Part shown: positions 32,870-41,615 of the stretch, in pieces
Layout: every line of letters begins with the position of its first letter
Position numbering within the stretch: the stretch's first letter is position 1
DNA from: Microbacterium sp. SY138
GTDB lineage: Bacteria > Actinomycetota > Actinomycetes > Actinomycetales > Microbacteriaceae
Length of the DNA stretch: 64,000 nt
Reading direction: 5' to 3'
Assembly (NCBI RefSeq): GCF_039729145.1
Contig: NZ_CP155793.1
Location: 248,001-312,000, forward strand
Translations under genes and position numbers: made by a program
Notes under the pieces: generated by a model
Seen by the model: only the letters and a program-made list of their open reading frames with translations
The model's database searches: none
Told to the model about the DNA's origin: nothing

Positions 32870-33559
32870 TCAGAAGCGGTCTGTCGGAAGCAGGTCCGCG
32901 AGACCTTCCCGTCCCGCGGCGGTGAGCCGCACCGCGCGGGTGCTGGATGGAACGTGTTCGATCCATGCCTTGTTCTTGAACGTCGCGAGGAGCATGTCTG
33001 CGGCGAGCCCGGCCAGGTGTTCGCGGCGTTCGGTCCAGTCGAGGCACGGACGGGTGAGAGTGCGCTTCGGATGCTTCGGCAGGTCGATGCCGAGCGACGT
33101 CAGCCAGGCTAGTCCCGGCGGGGTGAGTGAGAAATCCGACTCGATCAAGCCCTCCGCGTGCATACCGTCGGTGAGTGCGATGCCGAGTCTGCCCGCGAGG
33201 TGGCGGTAACAGGTACGAGCCTCCCTGATGGCGCGGTCACGGTGTTGGGCGTCGAGTGACTGCTTGGCGGGCCGGACGCGACCGGAGAATGCTGCGAGCG
33301 ACTCGACCAGTTCAGCGGCGCGGGTGCCGGCGAGCCGGAGGTAGCGGTGCCGTCCCTGCCGCATCTCCTCGACCAGCCCGGCGTCCAGCAGCCTGTCGGC
33401 GTGCTCGCTCGCTGACGACCGAGCGATGTCGGCGGTCTTGGACAGTTCAGTGAGCGTCCATGCCCTTCCATCGAGCATCAGGAGCAGCATCGACGCGCGG
33501 GCGTCGTTGGCGAAGACGGCGGCCGTCGCCGCCAGTTCCGGACTACTCGTTCCTTTCAT
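32870..33559 (-). CDS. ArsR family winged-helix regulator
   Basis: This 229-aa protein has an N-terminal winged helix: ATAAVFANDARASMLLLML, then ELSKTADIARSSASEHADRLL and the wing LVEEMRQGRHRYLRLAG. The rest is an extended C-terminal half seen in larger ArsR-like regulators that bind organic ligands. No cysteine metal site is evident. It diverges from a flavin-reductase-like gene across 66 bp and probably controls it. Confidence 0.8.
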   Translation of the reverse strand: MKGTSSPELAATAAVFANDARASMLLLMLDGRAWTLTELSKTADIARSSASEHADRLLDAGLVEEMRQGRHRYLRLAGTRAAELVESLAAFSGRVRPAKQSLDAQHRDRAIREARTCYRHLAGRLGIALTDGMHAEGLIESDFSLTPPGLAWLTSLGIDLPKHPKRTLTRPCLDWTERREHLAGLAADMLLATFKNKAWIEHVPSSTRAVRLTAAGREGLADLLPTDRF

Positions 33560-33584
33560 CGCAAGAACTTTATCGCCGGCATTG

Positions 33585-33600
33585 TTCGGTCCAGCCCGAA
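33585..33600. promoter_or_regulatory. Candidate ArsR operator
   Basis: The inverted repeat TTCGG-N6-CCGAA lies in the ArsR/flavin-reductase divergent region. Its role is inferred from position and symmetry. Confidence 0.4.
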
Positions 33601-33625
33601 ACGTTCCCGCCACAGACTGGACCTC

Positions 33626-34231
33626 ATGAACCCGACTCTGGCAATCGAACCCTCCGTGTTCTACTTCGGGACCCCCGTCGCCCTGCTCAGCACGCTGATG
33701 CCGGGAGACGAAACAGCGAACATCACTCCCATCTCCTCAGCCTGGGCTCTGGATGACACCTATGTCTTGGGGTTGAGCAATTCGGGCCGGGCGATGCGCA
33801 ATCTCCGCGAGAACGGTGAGCTGGTCATCAACCTGCCCGACGCCGCGCTGTGGGAGTCGATCGAGAGGATCGCCGACACCACCGGGGTTGCCGAAGTCCC
33901 GCGCCACAAGCGTGAGAAGTACAGGTATGAGCCGGACAAGTGGACGCTCGGCAGATTCACTCCACGGCCGAGCGGGGTGGTTCTGCCCCCGCGGATCGCC
34001 GAATGCCCCGTTCAGATGGAGGCCCGGGTCACGAACATGACGCCGTTGGGTGAGGACGGAGACGCCACCATCGTCCACGCGAAGGTCCTGCGCACGCACG
34101 TGCATCAGGCGCTGACGGTGCCGGGAACCTCGCACATCGACCTGGACGCCTGGAACCCGGTGTATTACACGTTCCGGCACTACTTCTCGCAAGGCGAGAG
34201 GGTCGGGGTCAGCTTTCGCGCGGAGCAGTGA
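33626..34231 (+). CDS. Flavin reductase-like domain protein
   Basis: This 201-aa protein has the FMN-binding split-barrel pattern: an early strand FYFGTPVALLSTLMPG, then NITPISSAWALDDTYVLGL, MRNLRENGELVINLP, and a C-terminal HYFSQGERVG. Members are flavin reductases or FMN-binding oxidoreductases. Its regulator is probably the divergent ArsR protein. Confidence 0.8.
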   Translation: MNPTLAIEPSVFYFGTPVALLSTLMPGDETANITPISSAWALDDTYVLGLSNSGRAMRNLRENGELVINLPDAALWESIERIADTTGVAEVPRHKREKYRYEPDKWTLGRFTPRPSGVVLPPRIAECPVQMEARVTNMTPLGEDGDATIVHAKVLRTHVHQALTVPGTSHIDLDAWNPVYYTFRHYFSQGERVGVSFRAEQ

Positions 34232-34283
34232 ATCGTTCGGTCCGGAATGTGCGACAGGTCGCGCGGATGGCCCGAGGCCCGAT

Positions 34284-34664
34284 TCAACGTCTGCCGCCCC
34301 AGCCCGACCAGTCGGGCCGGTCGACGATGCAGAAGCGGTTGCCTTCGGGATCTTCCATGATCACGTAGTCGGCGTCGGCCGGGCGGCCGTCCCAGTGCAC
34401 CTCGCGTGCGCCCAGGTCGAGGAGCCGTCGCACTTCGGCCGTCTGGTCCTCCGCGTAGATATCGAGGTGGATGCGCGGAGGCAGTATGCGCTCGGAGTGG
34501 TGGGCGTCGAGCGCGATGCAGGGAGCGTCGGCGTCGCGCGGCTTCAATACCCCCCAGTCGTCTTCGGCCGGATCGCGTTCGACGTAGTCCAGGGCTGCCT
34601 TCCAGAACGCGGACTGCGCAGGGAGGTCGTTCACGCGGATCACGACCGACACGAGCTTCAGCAT
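34284..34664 (-). CDS. VOC family protein (bleomycin-resistance/dioxygenase-like)
   Basis: This 126-aa protein has the strands VSVVIRVNDLPAQSAFWKAALDY, PRIHLDIYAEDQTAEVRRLLDLGA and YVIMEDPEGNRFCIVD. This is the short VOC type common in actinobacteria. The substrate is unknown. Confidence 0.8.
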   Translation of the reverse strand: MLKLVSVVIRVNDLPAQSAFWKAALDYVERDPAEDDWGVLKPRDADAPCIALDAHHSERILPPRIHLDIYAEDQTAEVRRLLDLGAREVHWDGRPADADYVIMEDPEGNRFCIVDRPDWSGWGGRR

Positions 34665-34799
34665 GGAGCGAGTGTATGACCGCTGGAGGGTTGTTCCGCC
34701 CAGTGATCGATAGGCGAGATGTCACGCCGCAGGTCGCGACCAGCTGCCGGACGCCACCTCTCGAGTGTGACGAGATGGCGCCCGACGTCTGGGCGAGTG

Positions 34800-35108
34800 T
34801 CACACACGCCTGTCTCGTGAATGTGAGGACCGCTCGCTGCTCAGGGCGACAAGCAAGAGCGAGGACGCGACGATTGCTGTCGTTGCCATGACTGCGCTCC
34901 ACGATCCGCTGATGGTGACAGCGGGCGATCCGTCCACATCTACGTACCCCTCGAAGCGGGCGATCCAGGGGACCATAATCGTGATGCTGTTCGCGAATGC
35001 GTAGCTTGCGAACGACAACCCGGCGACGACCACAAGCCCGATGGAGGTGCAGAGGGAGCACACCATCACGAAGATGCGGTCAACTGTGAAGAGCCGCTTG
35101 GGAGACAT
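34800..35108 (-). CDS. Small membrane protein paired with VADP protein (locus 1)
   Basis: This 102-aa protein has two predicted membrane segments: IFVMVCSLCTSIGLVVVAGLS near the start, and AVMATTAIVASSLLLVALS near the end, with an extracytoplasmic loop between them. It lies 24 bp after the secreted protein at 35133-36032. Locus 2 (39035-39400) has a membrane protein in the same position, although the sequences are not obviously related. Confidence 0.6.
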   Translation of the reverse strand: MSPKRLFTVDRIFVMVCSLCTSIGLVVVAGLSFASYAFANSITIMVPWIARFEGYVDVDGSPAVTISGSWSAVMATTAIVASSLLLVALSSERSSHSRDRRV

Positions 35109-35132
35109 CAGGAAACCCTCATTACTGTCGCG

Positions 35133-36032
35133 CTACCGCACGCACCTGGCGGTGAAGCCGTTTCGGGTGGAGAGCTCGGGGTACTTTCCCTGGGCGCGAC
35201 AGGTGTTCCACCAACTGATGACAATCCAGGTGGCGACTCCAAGGGCTGCTGCTGCAACCACGATCGCTGCCGCCGCTGTGATGACGATGACGACGACAGG
35301 AAGCGGATCGGCGACGATCGGATACGAGATGCCGCTCAGGCTCTTGTGTGCGACGGTCTGGGTCAGGACGTTCCCTTGAACGGAGTAATGAGTCGGGAGG
35401 CTCCTTCCGCTCGAGTCGCGAGCCCAGGCTGGTTCGAAGATGACGACTGCCTCTCCGGTCGAGTCGACGATCTGGGCGCCGCCATCGGCAGTCTCCTCCA
35501 GGCGGTTCTCGGGTGGCATTGTGAGCCCGTAGTCAAAGCGTTCGGGTGCTGCGTCGTTCGCGATGACAGTGAGGAGCTGAGCCCCGCCGTCTACGGGGAT
35601 GACGGCATTCGCACTGTCCATCGTGGAGGGATAGGCCACTCCACCTTTCGGAAGGTCCTCGCCGGCGATGGCTGCGTCCGCGTGCGGGAGGTCGATGCCA
35701 AGAACGAAGCTCCCTGCCGAAATCTGTACGCCATCTGTGGCGTCGTTCGAAACCTCGACACTGACGCCGACCTGAGCTGTCTTGCCATCTTGCCCATCTT
35801 TGATCTCAGAAGGAGCGAAGTCGCGGACCAGGCCGCCTTCCATGTGTTCCAGAGCAGCGGCGATCTCGTGCCCTGCTGTCGTCTGGTCTCCATCTTGCGC
35901 GGCATCCGCCCACGATGCTGTGGCGGGAAGGGCGATAGCTCCGAGGACTAATGCAGACGCGGTCACTGCGGATATGAAAAGCCGCTTGCGCTCGTGGGGC
36001 CGCATGCGTGTAGTGCGGAAACTCGGGCCCAT
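35133..36032 (-). CDS. Secreted protein with YPIVADP motif (locus 1)
   Basis: This 299-aa protein has a signal peptide (RKRLFISAVTASALVLGAI, then AAWADA-like cleavage near residue 36) and a variable beta-rich region. The conserved block LTQTVAHKSLSGISYPIVADP is followed by a hydrophobic helix rich in Ala/Val and a Cys-containing tail ending FTARCVR. Actinobacteria encode many such 'Y-P-V-V-A-D-P' exported proteins whose C-terminal part varies. Function is not established; a toxin-like or surface role is possible. ATG 36032 follows an AGGAGG site. Confidence 0.65.
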   Translation of the reverse strand: MGPSFRTTRMRPHERKRLFISAVTASALVLGAIALPATASWADAAQDGDQTTAGHEIAAALEHMEGGLVRDFAPSEIKDGQDGKTAQVGVSVEVSNDATDGVQISAGSFVLGIDLPHADAAIAGEDLPKGGVAYPSTMDSANAVIPVDGGAQLLTVIANDAAPERFDYGLTMPPENRLEETADGGAQIVDSTGEAVVIFEPAWARDSSGRSLPTHYSVQGNVLTQTVAHKSLSGISYPIVADPLPVVVIVITAAAAIVVAAAALGVATWIVISWWNTCRAQGKYPELSTRNGFTARCVR

Positions 36033-36074
36033 GGGGTCCTCCTGACTTCTATGTCGACGACTTGAAGCTGATAC

Positions 36075-36093
36075 AAGCATACATATGAGGACG
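36075..36093 (-). promoter_or_regulatory. 19-bp element shared by both VADP loci (locus 1 copy)
   Basis: Read on the minus strand this is CGTCCTCATATGTATGCTT, identical to 37992-38010. It lies 42 bp before the locus 1 start and contains the palindrome CATATG. It is probably an operator or a promoter. Confidence 0.6.
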
Positions 36094-36176
36094 ATAGTGA
36101 TATATTCGTCGACGTATTCGTAGGTGAAGTTGCGAGTCAAAACTGATCGTGAGGCGAGTGCCGCGTGGACATGCGA

Positions 36177-36207
36177 AACGCCCCGCCGTTCGGGTCGGCG
36201 GGGCGTT
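36177..36207 (-). terminator. Intrinsic terminator-like hairpin after SDR 36226-37227
   Basis: AACGCCCCGCCG (36177-36188) pairs perfectly with CGGCGGGGCGTT (36196-36207) across a 7-nt loop, just beyond the SDR stop. Confidence 0.75.
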
Positions 36208-36225
36208 GATCTCGCGGGTGCGGGC

Positions 36226-37227
36226 TTACTGCACCGACCATCCGCCGTCCGAGGCGAGGATGGCGCCGTTGATGTTCACGGCGTCGTCCGACAGCAGGAA
36301 CGTGATCGATGCCGCGAGGTGCTCGGCGGTCGCCACGGTCGGGATGGCCTGCTGGAACGGGGCGAGGCGGCCCGAGCCGTATTCGGACATGTGCGGGGGC
36401 ATCGGGATGCCGGTGGCGACGCCGCCCGGGGCGACGGAGTTCACGCGGATGCCCTTCGGCCCGTACATGAAGGCCGCCGACTTGGTGACGCCGATGATGC
36501 CGTGCTTGCTGGCCGTGTAGGCGTTGCCCGAGGCGTTGCCGCGCAGGCCCGCCTCGCTCGAGACGTTGAGGATCGCGCCGCGCCCGGCCGCCTCCATGAC
36601 GGGGATGACCGCGCGCATGAGCTTGAACGGAGCGGTCAGGTTGATCGCGATGACGCGGTCCCAGACGGCATCCGGGGTCTCGCCTGCGGGGGAGAAGTCA
36701 TCGTTGATGCCGGCGACGTTCGCGAGGCCGTCGATGCGGTCGCCCGCGGCGGCGAGGACGGCGTCGATCGCATCCTGCTTCGTGAGGTCGCCCGCGACCG
36801 TGACGATGTCCGCATCCGGAAGCTCGGACTTCAGGGCGTCGAGCTTCTCGGCGGCGATGTCGCTGGCGATCACGCGTCCGCTTTCCCGGGCGATGCGGGA
36901 GGCGGTGGCCTTGCCGATACCGGAGGCGGCGCCCGTCACGATCACGGTCTTGCCGGCGAAGCGGCCGGACGTGGGCTTCTCGGTCCAACCCTCGGAGGCG
37001 TCGTCTTCGGGGATCTCGCCGCCGTTGGCCGCGCGCACGAGGTCGTCCACGACCGACTGGGGAAGCTGGCCCTGGCTCATCGCGACGAGCTGCAGCAGGG
37101 GGAGTCCGAGCACGGGGGTGAGGAGCTCGGGGTCGGCGCCCGTCTTCTCGAAGAGTCCGCGGATGAGAGGCCCGCCGGTCGGGTCGTTCATCCAGTCGCC
37201 GATGGTGGAGTGTGCGGTGAGGGCCAT
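36226..37227 (-). CDS. SDR oxidoreductase with extra N-terminal domain
   Basis: This 333-aa protein has about 85 N-terminal residues that are not part of the SDR fold (DWMNDPTGGPLIRGLFEK and LPQSVVDDLVRAANGGEIP). A classical SDR follows: TGAASGIG, NVAGIND, NVSSEAG with the catalytic Ser, YTASK as YxxxK. ATG 37227 has AAGGAG 8 nt upstream. It diverges from the TetR gene with 86 bp between and is probably its target. The N-terminal domain may mediate oligomerisation (inference). Confidence 0.83.
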   Translation of the reverse strand: MALTAHSTIGDWMNDPTGGPLIRGLFEKTGADPELLTPVLGLPLLQLVAMSQGQLPQSVVDDLVRAANGGEIPEDDASEGWTEKPTSGRFAGKTVIVTGAASGIGKATASRIARESGRVIASDIAAEKLDALKSELPDADIVTVAGDLTKQDAIDAVLAAAGDRIDGLANVAGINDDFSPAGETPDAVWDRVIAINLTAPFKLMRAVIPVMEAAGRGAILNVSSEAGLRGNASGNAYTASKHGIIGVTKSAAFMYGPKGIRVNSVAPGGVATGIPMPPHMSEYGSGRLAPFQQAIPTVATAEHLAASITFLLSDDAVNINGAILASDGGWSVQ

Positions 37228-37313
37228 GCTCTTTCTCCTTGTTCGGGTCCCGTGCAGGTTTCGCAACGGTGCGTCTACTTATGTTCCAGTGTACGCCTGG
37301 GTACGCTCGAAAG

Positions 37314-37892
37314 GTGCCCCGTCCTCGAAGTGAGAAAGCCCGTCGATCCGTGCTGGAGGCGATGCGGCGTGCGCTCGCCGCAGACGGGTACGAGGCCGTG
37401 ACGATCGAGGGTCTCGCCGCCGAAGCGGAGGTCTCGAAGCAGACGATCTATCGGTGGTGGCCGTCGAAGGCCGCGATCCTCGGGGAGGCGCTGCTCGAGG
37501 GGGCGCTGCCGGGAGCCGAGGTGTCGGTGCCGATGACGGCAGACCTCGGAGCGGATCTGCGGGCGTGGTTCTCCGCGATGTCCGACGGGCTCGCTCGGCC
37601 CGAGGGTGTGGCGCTGGCGCGGGCGCTGATCGAGGTGACCGCGGCCGATCCCGAGCTGGGGTTGGTGTTGAACGAGCGGCTGGCGGCGCCGATTCGGGAG
37701 TGGGTCGCCGAGCGGGTGTCGCGCGGGCGTGCCGACGGCGACGTACGGGCGGATGTGGATGCGGCCGCGATCGCGGACCAGTTCATCGCGATGGCGTCGT
37801 ATTCTGCGCTGATCGGGCGGCCGTTGAGTGCGGAGCGGGTGGAGGAGACCGTGGTGCGGTTGCTGCGGGGGATTGCGGTTTCTGGTCGCTGA
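37314..37892 (+). CDS. TetR family regulator
   Basis: This 192-aa protein starts at GTG 37314 with hardly any Shine-Dalgarno (GAAAG). The helix-turn-helix is EAVTIEGLAAEAEVSKQTIY followed by RWWPSKAAIL. The C-terminal half ends in a helix typical of the TetR_C group shared with the regulator at 25960. It faces the SDR gene divergently. The direct repeat GTACGC-ctg-GGTACGC just before the start could be its site. Confidence 0.85.
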   Translation: MPRPRSEKARRSVLEAMRRALAADGYEAVTIEGLAAEAEVSKQTIYRWWPSKAAILGEALLEGALPGAEVSVPMTADLGADLRAWFSAMSDGLARPEGVALARALIEVTAADPELGLVLNERLAAPIREWVAERVSRGRADGDVRADVDAAAIADQFIAMASYSALIGRPLSAERVEETVVRLLRGIAVSGR

Positions 37893-37991
37893 GGCACTGC
37901 GTTTGTCGGCGTGTGCTCGATGAGGCGTGAGGCGCTCGCGGCCACGTGACGGGTGGCGTAGGCGGCTTGACCGAACGCAGCATGTCAGTAA

Positions 37992-38010
37992 CGTCCTCAT
38001 ATGTATGCTT
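37992..38010 (+). promoter_or_regulatory. 19-bp element shared by both VADP loci (locus 2 copy)
   Basis: CGTCCTCATATGTATGCTT lies 75 bp before the secreted protein gene at 38086. It is identical to the reverse complement of 36075-36093. The two loci otherwise differ in sequence, so the block is probably regulatory. Confidence 0.6.
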
Positions 38011-38085
38011 TCATTGCTCATATGGCCAAGCTTGACAGGCGAGGCCAACTATCGGCGGGCCGCTACGAGTGAATGGACCCCAGAG

Positions 38086-39018
38086 ATGATGCAAAGAACG
38101 CGCGAACTCCTCGTGGCGATAGCCGCCACCATTGCCCTCACGATAACGATGGCTTTGCCGGCTCATGCGTCGGACAGCGACGTCGATGGCGCGGAGTCTG
38201 TCGCGGCCACGATTGAGGCGGCGACCCCGACAACGACTCTGTCCCAGCCGGGGATGGTCCAGGGCGGCCAGTTGAGCACGACGGTAGGGGAGATTTCAGC
38301 GGCAGTACCGCTTTCGGCTGAAGAGAACGTCGTTGTGAGTGTGCCGATTGATGGAGGCACCCAGACGGAAAGTCGGGCCATCGAGCTGCCTGACGAAATC
38401 CCCATCAGCGATGGTGTGGTGGCTGAGGATGGCACCGTCGTCTTCACTGCCGACGACAGTTCGGGTGATGCAGTTGCTGTGCAGACGCTCGCCGACGGAT
38501 CGACGCGCATCCAGACCGTGTTGGGCGGTGCCGAGAGCCCACGCGAATTCGGATACCGCATGGATGGCTATCAGCCGTACCAGAGTGACACCGGTGAAGT
38601 GATCTTCTTGGACGAGTCCGGGGATTATGTGCCCGTTGAGGCCCCGTGGGCGACTGACGCGAATGGTGCCGCGGTGGAAACGCGGTACGAGGTGCGAGGG
38701 GATGAGCTGTTCCAGGTTGTGACCCCGAGCGCCACAACCGCGTACCCGGTGGTGGCTGATCCGAGCTGGATCTGGAACGGCCCGATCTGGGGAATGAAGC
38801 TCACGCGTGCTGAAACCTCGCGGGTCCGGGACTACACGGCTGCGGTCGGGATGTGTGGAATCTTCGCAAAGGCGCTGCCGAAGGTGTTCCAGGCGTGCGC
38901 CGTCCTTGGCTCATACATTGTGGCTCAGGCGCATATCGCTCAGGGAGACAACCCTAAGACCTGCTTGTTCTTCACTGCCGCGCCGGTGCCAGGGGTCATC
39001 ATGAGGGTGACATGCTGA
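38086..39018 (+). CDS. Secreted protein with YPVVADP motif (locus 2)
   Basis: This 310-aa protein has a signal peptide (RTRELLVAIAATIALTITMA, cleavage after PAHAS) and a long beta-rich region. YEVRGDELFQVVTPSATTAYPVVADP is followed by a C-terminal domain with SWIWNGPIWGMKLTRAETSRV, a short hydrophobic region and cysteines (MCGIF, FQACAVLG, KTCLFF, MRVTC). It has the same architecture as 35133-36032 but different flanks. The starts at 38086 and 38089 cannot be separated. Function unknown. Confidence 0.65.
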   Translation: MMQRTRELLVAIAATIALTITMALPAHASDSDVDGAESVAATIEAATPTTTLSQPGMVQGGQLSTTVGEISAAVPLSAEENVVVSVPIDGGTQTESRAIELPDEIPISDGVVAEDGTVVFTADDSSGDAVAVQTLADGSTRIQTVLGGAESPREFGYRMDGYQPYQSDTGEVIFLDESGDYVPVEAPWATDANGAAVETRYEVRGDELFQVVTPSATTAYPVVADPSWIWNGPIWGMKLTRAETSRVRDYTAAVGMCGIFAKALPKVFQACAVLGSYIVAQAHIAQGDNPKTCLFFTAAPVPGVIMRVTC

Positions 39019-39034
39019 CGAAGGAGCGATGGCA

Positions 39035-39400
39035 ATGATCTTGGAGATCGGCGGCGAGCTCGCTGTCTACCTCGTCATCTGTGCCCTGGGGGTCAGTATC
39101 GGTATCAGTTCCGGGATGACCCTCCCTCGAGGACTGGGCGTAGTCGTAGCGATCGTCAACGTGGTCATCGTGGGCGGCGTTGTCGCTGTGGGATTCATGT
39201 TCGGATCCGAGGCGCCATGGATTGGACCGATCTTTGTGTTCGCGGCCCTGGTGATGAGGGTGGTGACGGGGGCAATGGAGCTGGCTCGTCTCCCGGCGTT
39301 GAGTGAGGAATCATTCGTACACCGAGCCGTGTTGGTGTTCTCCCCTCGACGAATTCGCATCATTGAGAATGCGAACGCGCTTGATCCCGCAGCAGGCTAG
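39035..39400 (+). CDS. Small multi-pass membrane protein paired with VADP protein (locus 2)
   Basis: This 121-aa protein has about three hydrophobic helices (LAVYLVICALGVSIGISSG, VVVAIVNVVIVGGVVAVGF, IGPIFVFAALVMRVV). ATG 39035 lies 8 nt after AAGGAG; the ATG at 39029 is too close to it. It follows the secreted protein by 16 bp. Its stop and that of the convergent sigma gene share the sequence CTAG. It could be a partner or immunity-like protein (inference). Confidence 0.65.
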   Translation: MILEIGGELAVYLVICALGVSIGISSGMTLPRGLGVVVAIVNVVIVGGVVAVGFMFGSEAPWIGPIFVFAALVMRVVTGAMELARLPALSEESFVHRAVLVFSPRRIRIIENANALDPAAG

Positions 39401-40686
39401 GTCGACGCCGAGGCGATGTCGTCAGCGTGCTGGGCATACGACAGCCGCTCGCGTTCTGTCGGGGCGGCGCGTGCGGCATCGCGAAACGCAGACGACGCTT
39501 CTTCGTCGCGCTTGAGGCGCTGCAGGAGATCTCCCCGCACTGCTGAGTAGAGGTGGTGTCCTCCCAGCGAGCTCTCGAGCGCCTCCGCCAGCGCGAGGGC
39601 TTCGTGCGGTCGTCCCGCGTTCGCGACGGCGACCGCACGGTTCAGGCGAACGAACGGCGATGCATCCACCTGCTCCAGCACCCCGTAGATGTCGGCGATG
39701 CGGGCGTGGTCGATCTCCATCCCCGGGGCGGGGCGGACGTACTCGGCCGCGACGGTGGCGCGGATGAGGTGCCGCCCGCCATGGATGCCCGCCCGTGCTG
39801 CCTTCTCGACGGCGTCGTCGAGAAGTCGCAGCCCCTCCTCGATCTCGGAGATATCCCACAGTCCCCGGTCCTGTTCGTCGAACGGCACGGACAACCCGTC
39901 GGCGGTCGTGCGTGCCGCGCGGCGGGAGTGCTGAAGAAGAAGGAGGGAGAGCAGCCCCGTGAACTCGAGTCGAGCCGGGGAATCCGAGGGGAGCAGCTGT
40001 CGGCACAGCCGAGCAAGCCGGATGGCCTCGGCGCCGGGGTCGGGCTGGAGTGTTGGATCGGAGTAGCCGATGGTGAACAGGGCGGACAGGACCTCGCAGA
40101 CGCTCGCGCTTCGACTGTCGAGCTGCGCGGCATCCGGAACGCGGTACGGGATGTTCGCGTGCGCGATTTTGGCCCGCGCCCGCACGAGTCTCTTCTCCAT
40201 CGTCGCGGGTGCGACCGCGAAGATCCCGGCGAGCTGTTCGATCGACACGTTCAAGACGGTGCGGAGCGTCAGCGCCGCGCGGGCTTCCAGGGTCAACGCG
40301 GGGTGGCAGGCGGTGAAGATCAGCTTCAGCCGCTCGTCCCCATGTGGGAATGCGTCGTCGGCCTCGTGGGCGTCGGTGCCATCGTGCGGCTCGTGCTCCA
40401 GGCGGGCCGCCGCCCGGCGCTCGGCGTCCGCATGTCGGACGAGGTCGATCGCGCGGCGGCGGGCGACGGTCGTGACCCAGGCGGCGGGGTTCGCCGGAAC
40501 CCCGCCGCCTGGCCACCGCTCGACGGCTCGAGCCAGTGCGTCTTGCACGGCGTCTTCGGCGAGAGTCCAGTCGTGGACTGTGCCGATCACGCTCGCGACC
40601 ACGCGGCCGTACTCGATGGATGCCACGTGCCGGACGGCGGCCATGGCATCCGAAAGCGTGCTCGCCGGCTCCTCCGGTGTGGTCAC
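39397..40686 (-). CDS. ECF42-type RNA polymerase sigma factor with TPR-like extension
   Basis: This 429-aa protein has sigma-2 and sigma-4 regions: DWTLAEDAVQDALARAVERW, NPAAWVTTVARRRAIDLVRH, LNVSIEQLAGIFAVAPATMEKRL. About 200 residues of helical TPR-like extension follow, with the DUF6596-type core SVCEVLSALFTIGYS. This is the ECF42 layout. ECF42 factors sit beside DGPF-domain genes, as here, and need the extension for activity. The GTG start overlaps the DGPF stop (GTGA). No anti-sigma gene is present. Confidence 0.85.
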   Translation of the reverse strand: MTTPEEPASTLSDAMAAVRHVASIEYGRVVASVIGTVHDWTLAEDAVQDALARAVERWPGGGVPANPAAWVTTVARRRAIDLVRHADAERRAAARLEHEPHDGTDAHEADDAFPHGDERLKLIFTACHPALTLEARAALTLRTVLNVSIEQLAGIFAVAPATMEKRLVRARAKIAHANIPYRVPDAAQLDSRSASVCEVLSALFTIGYSDPTLQPDPGAEAIRLARLCRQLLPSDSPARLEFTGLLSLLLLQHSRRAARTTADGLSVPFDEQDRGLWDISEIEEGLRLLDDAVEKAARAGIHGGRHLIRATVAAEYVRPAPGMEIDHARIADIYGVLEQVDASPFVRLNRAVAVANAGRPHEALALAEALESSLGGHHLYSAVRGDLLQRLKRDEEASSAFRDAARAAPTERERLSYAQHADDIASAST

Positions 40687-41024
40687 ATCGTCGACCCGAG
40701 CGGCCACACGGGGCGCACTTCCACCAGGCCGAACCGGGCCATCGGGTGCGCGGCGGCGATCTCGATCGCGGCGTCGAGGTCGTCGGCGTCGATCACGTCG
40801 AACCCGGCGATCCATTCGCGGCTCTCAGTGAACGGTCCGTCGGCCACGATCCGCTCGCCGGCTCGGACGCGCACGGTCGTGGCGTCTTCGACGGGCCGCA
40901 GACGGTCGCCCAAGACGTAGGAGCCGCTGTCCTGCAGCGACGCCACCCACTCCCCGGCGTTGTCCTCGGCTTCGACATAGGGCTCAGCGGTCGGGTCTGT
41001 GCAGATGAAAAGTACGTAGCGCAT
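40683..41024 (-). CDS. DGPF (YCII-related) domain protein
   Basis: This 113-aa protein starts MRYVLFICTDP and contains the signature ADGPFTES at about residues 60-67 and a closing ARFGLVEVRP. YCII/DGPF proteins are the usual targets and neighbours of ECF42 sigma factors. Their enzymatic activity is unknown. ATG 41024 follows an AGGAG site, and it is translationally coupled to the sigma factor. Confidence 0.85.
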   Translation of the reverse strand: MRYVLFICTDPTAEPYVEAEDNAGEWVASLQDSGSYVLGDRLRPVEDATTVRVRAGERIVADGPFTESREWIAGFDVIDADDLDAAIEIAAAHPMARFGLVEVRPVWPLGSTM

Positions 41025-41149
41025 GTGTGTTCTCCTCAAGGTCTTTCTACATCTACTTACCCAGACGACGGACGACCACCAGCGCACAGGACACTGATCC
41101 GGAAAATGATGGACCGCGCCGAAGTCGCTGTACTCCGACCGGGTGCACC

Positions 41150-41578
41150 TCAGAAGTCCCCTTCGGCCACCTGGAAGCAGACCAGTCCGCGAGACCGCCA
41201 CATCTCGACCACGCTGCGGCGGTCGTCGACCACGCCGATCACAGTGAAGTGCGGTTCGATGTGGGCGTCGTAGATCTCGGCCTTGACGATGTCGTCGGCG
41301 CGCTGGTCGCCCGTGCGGCGGAGCAGGAGGCGGTCGAACGGGATCTCGTTGAACGTCAGCCAGGCCTCGGTGGCGCGACGGGCGGTCTCGTCGCGGCCTG
41401 AGACCACGATGAGTGCGTCGACGTCGGGGTGGGCGGCGAAGGCCTGTGCTGCGACGACGACCGGATGGTTCGGGGTGTCGATCGACACGTTGCGCATGTC
41501 GTACGGGGAGCGGTCGCCGATGAGGGCGAGGGTGCCGTCGACGTCGAAGATCCAGGCGCGCGGGCGATCGGTGGGCAT
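41150..41578 (-). CDS. Polynucleotide kinase 3'-phosphatase-like HAD protein
   Basis: This 142-aa HAD domain has WIFDVDGTLALIGDRSPYDM with the nucleophile DxD, IVVSGRDETARRATEAWL with the motif II Ser, and the acidic motif GVVDDRRSVVEMWR. It resembles the phosphatase half of T4 Pnkp (PseT). Stand-alone versions are widespread in phages and actinobacteria. Probable 3'-phosphatase or nucleotidase. Confidence 0.8.
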   Translation of the reverse strand: MPTDRPRAWIFDVDGTLALIGDRSPYDMRNVSIDTPNHPVVVAAQAFAAHPDVDALIVVSGRDETARRATEAWLTFNEIPFDRLLLRRTGDQRADDIVKAEIYDAHIEPHFTVIGVVDDRRSVVEMWRSRGLVCFQVAEGDF

Positions 41579-41615
41579 GGTGCGAGGGTAGTGGTTTCTT
41601 CGGTGGTGACGAGGT

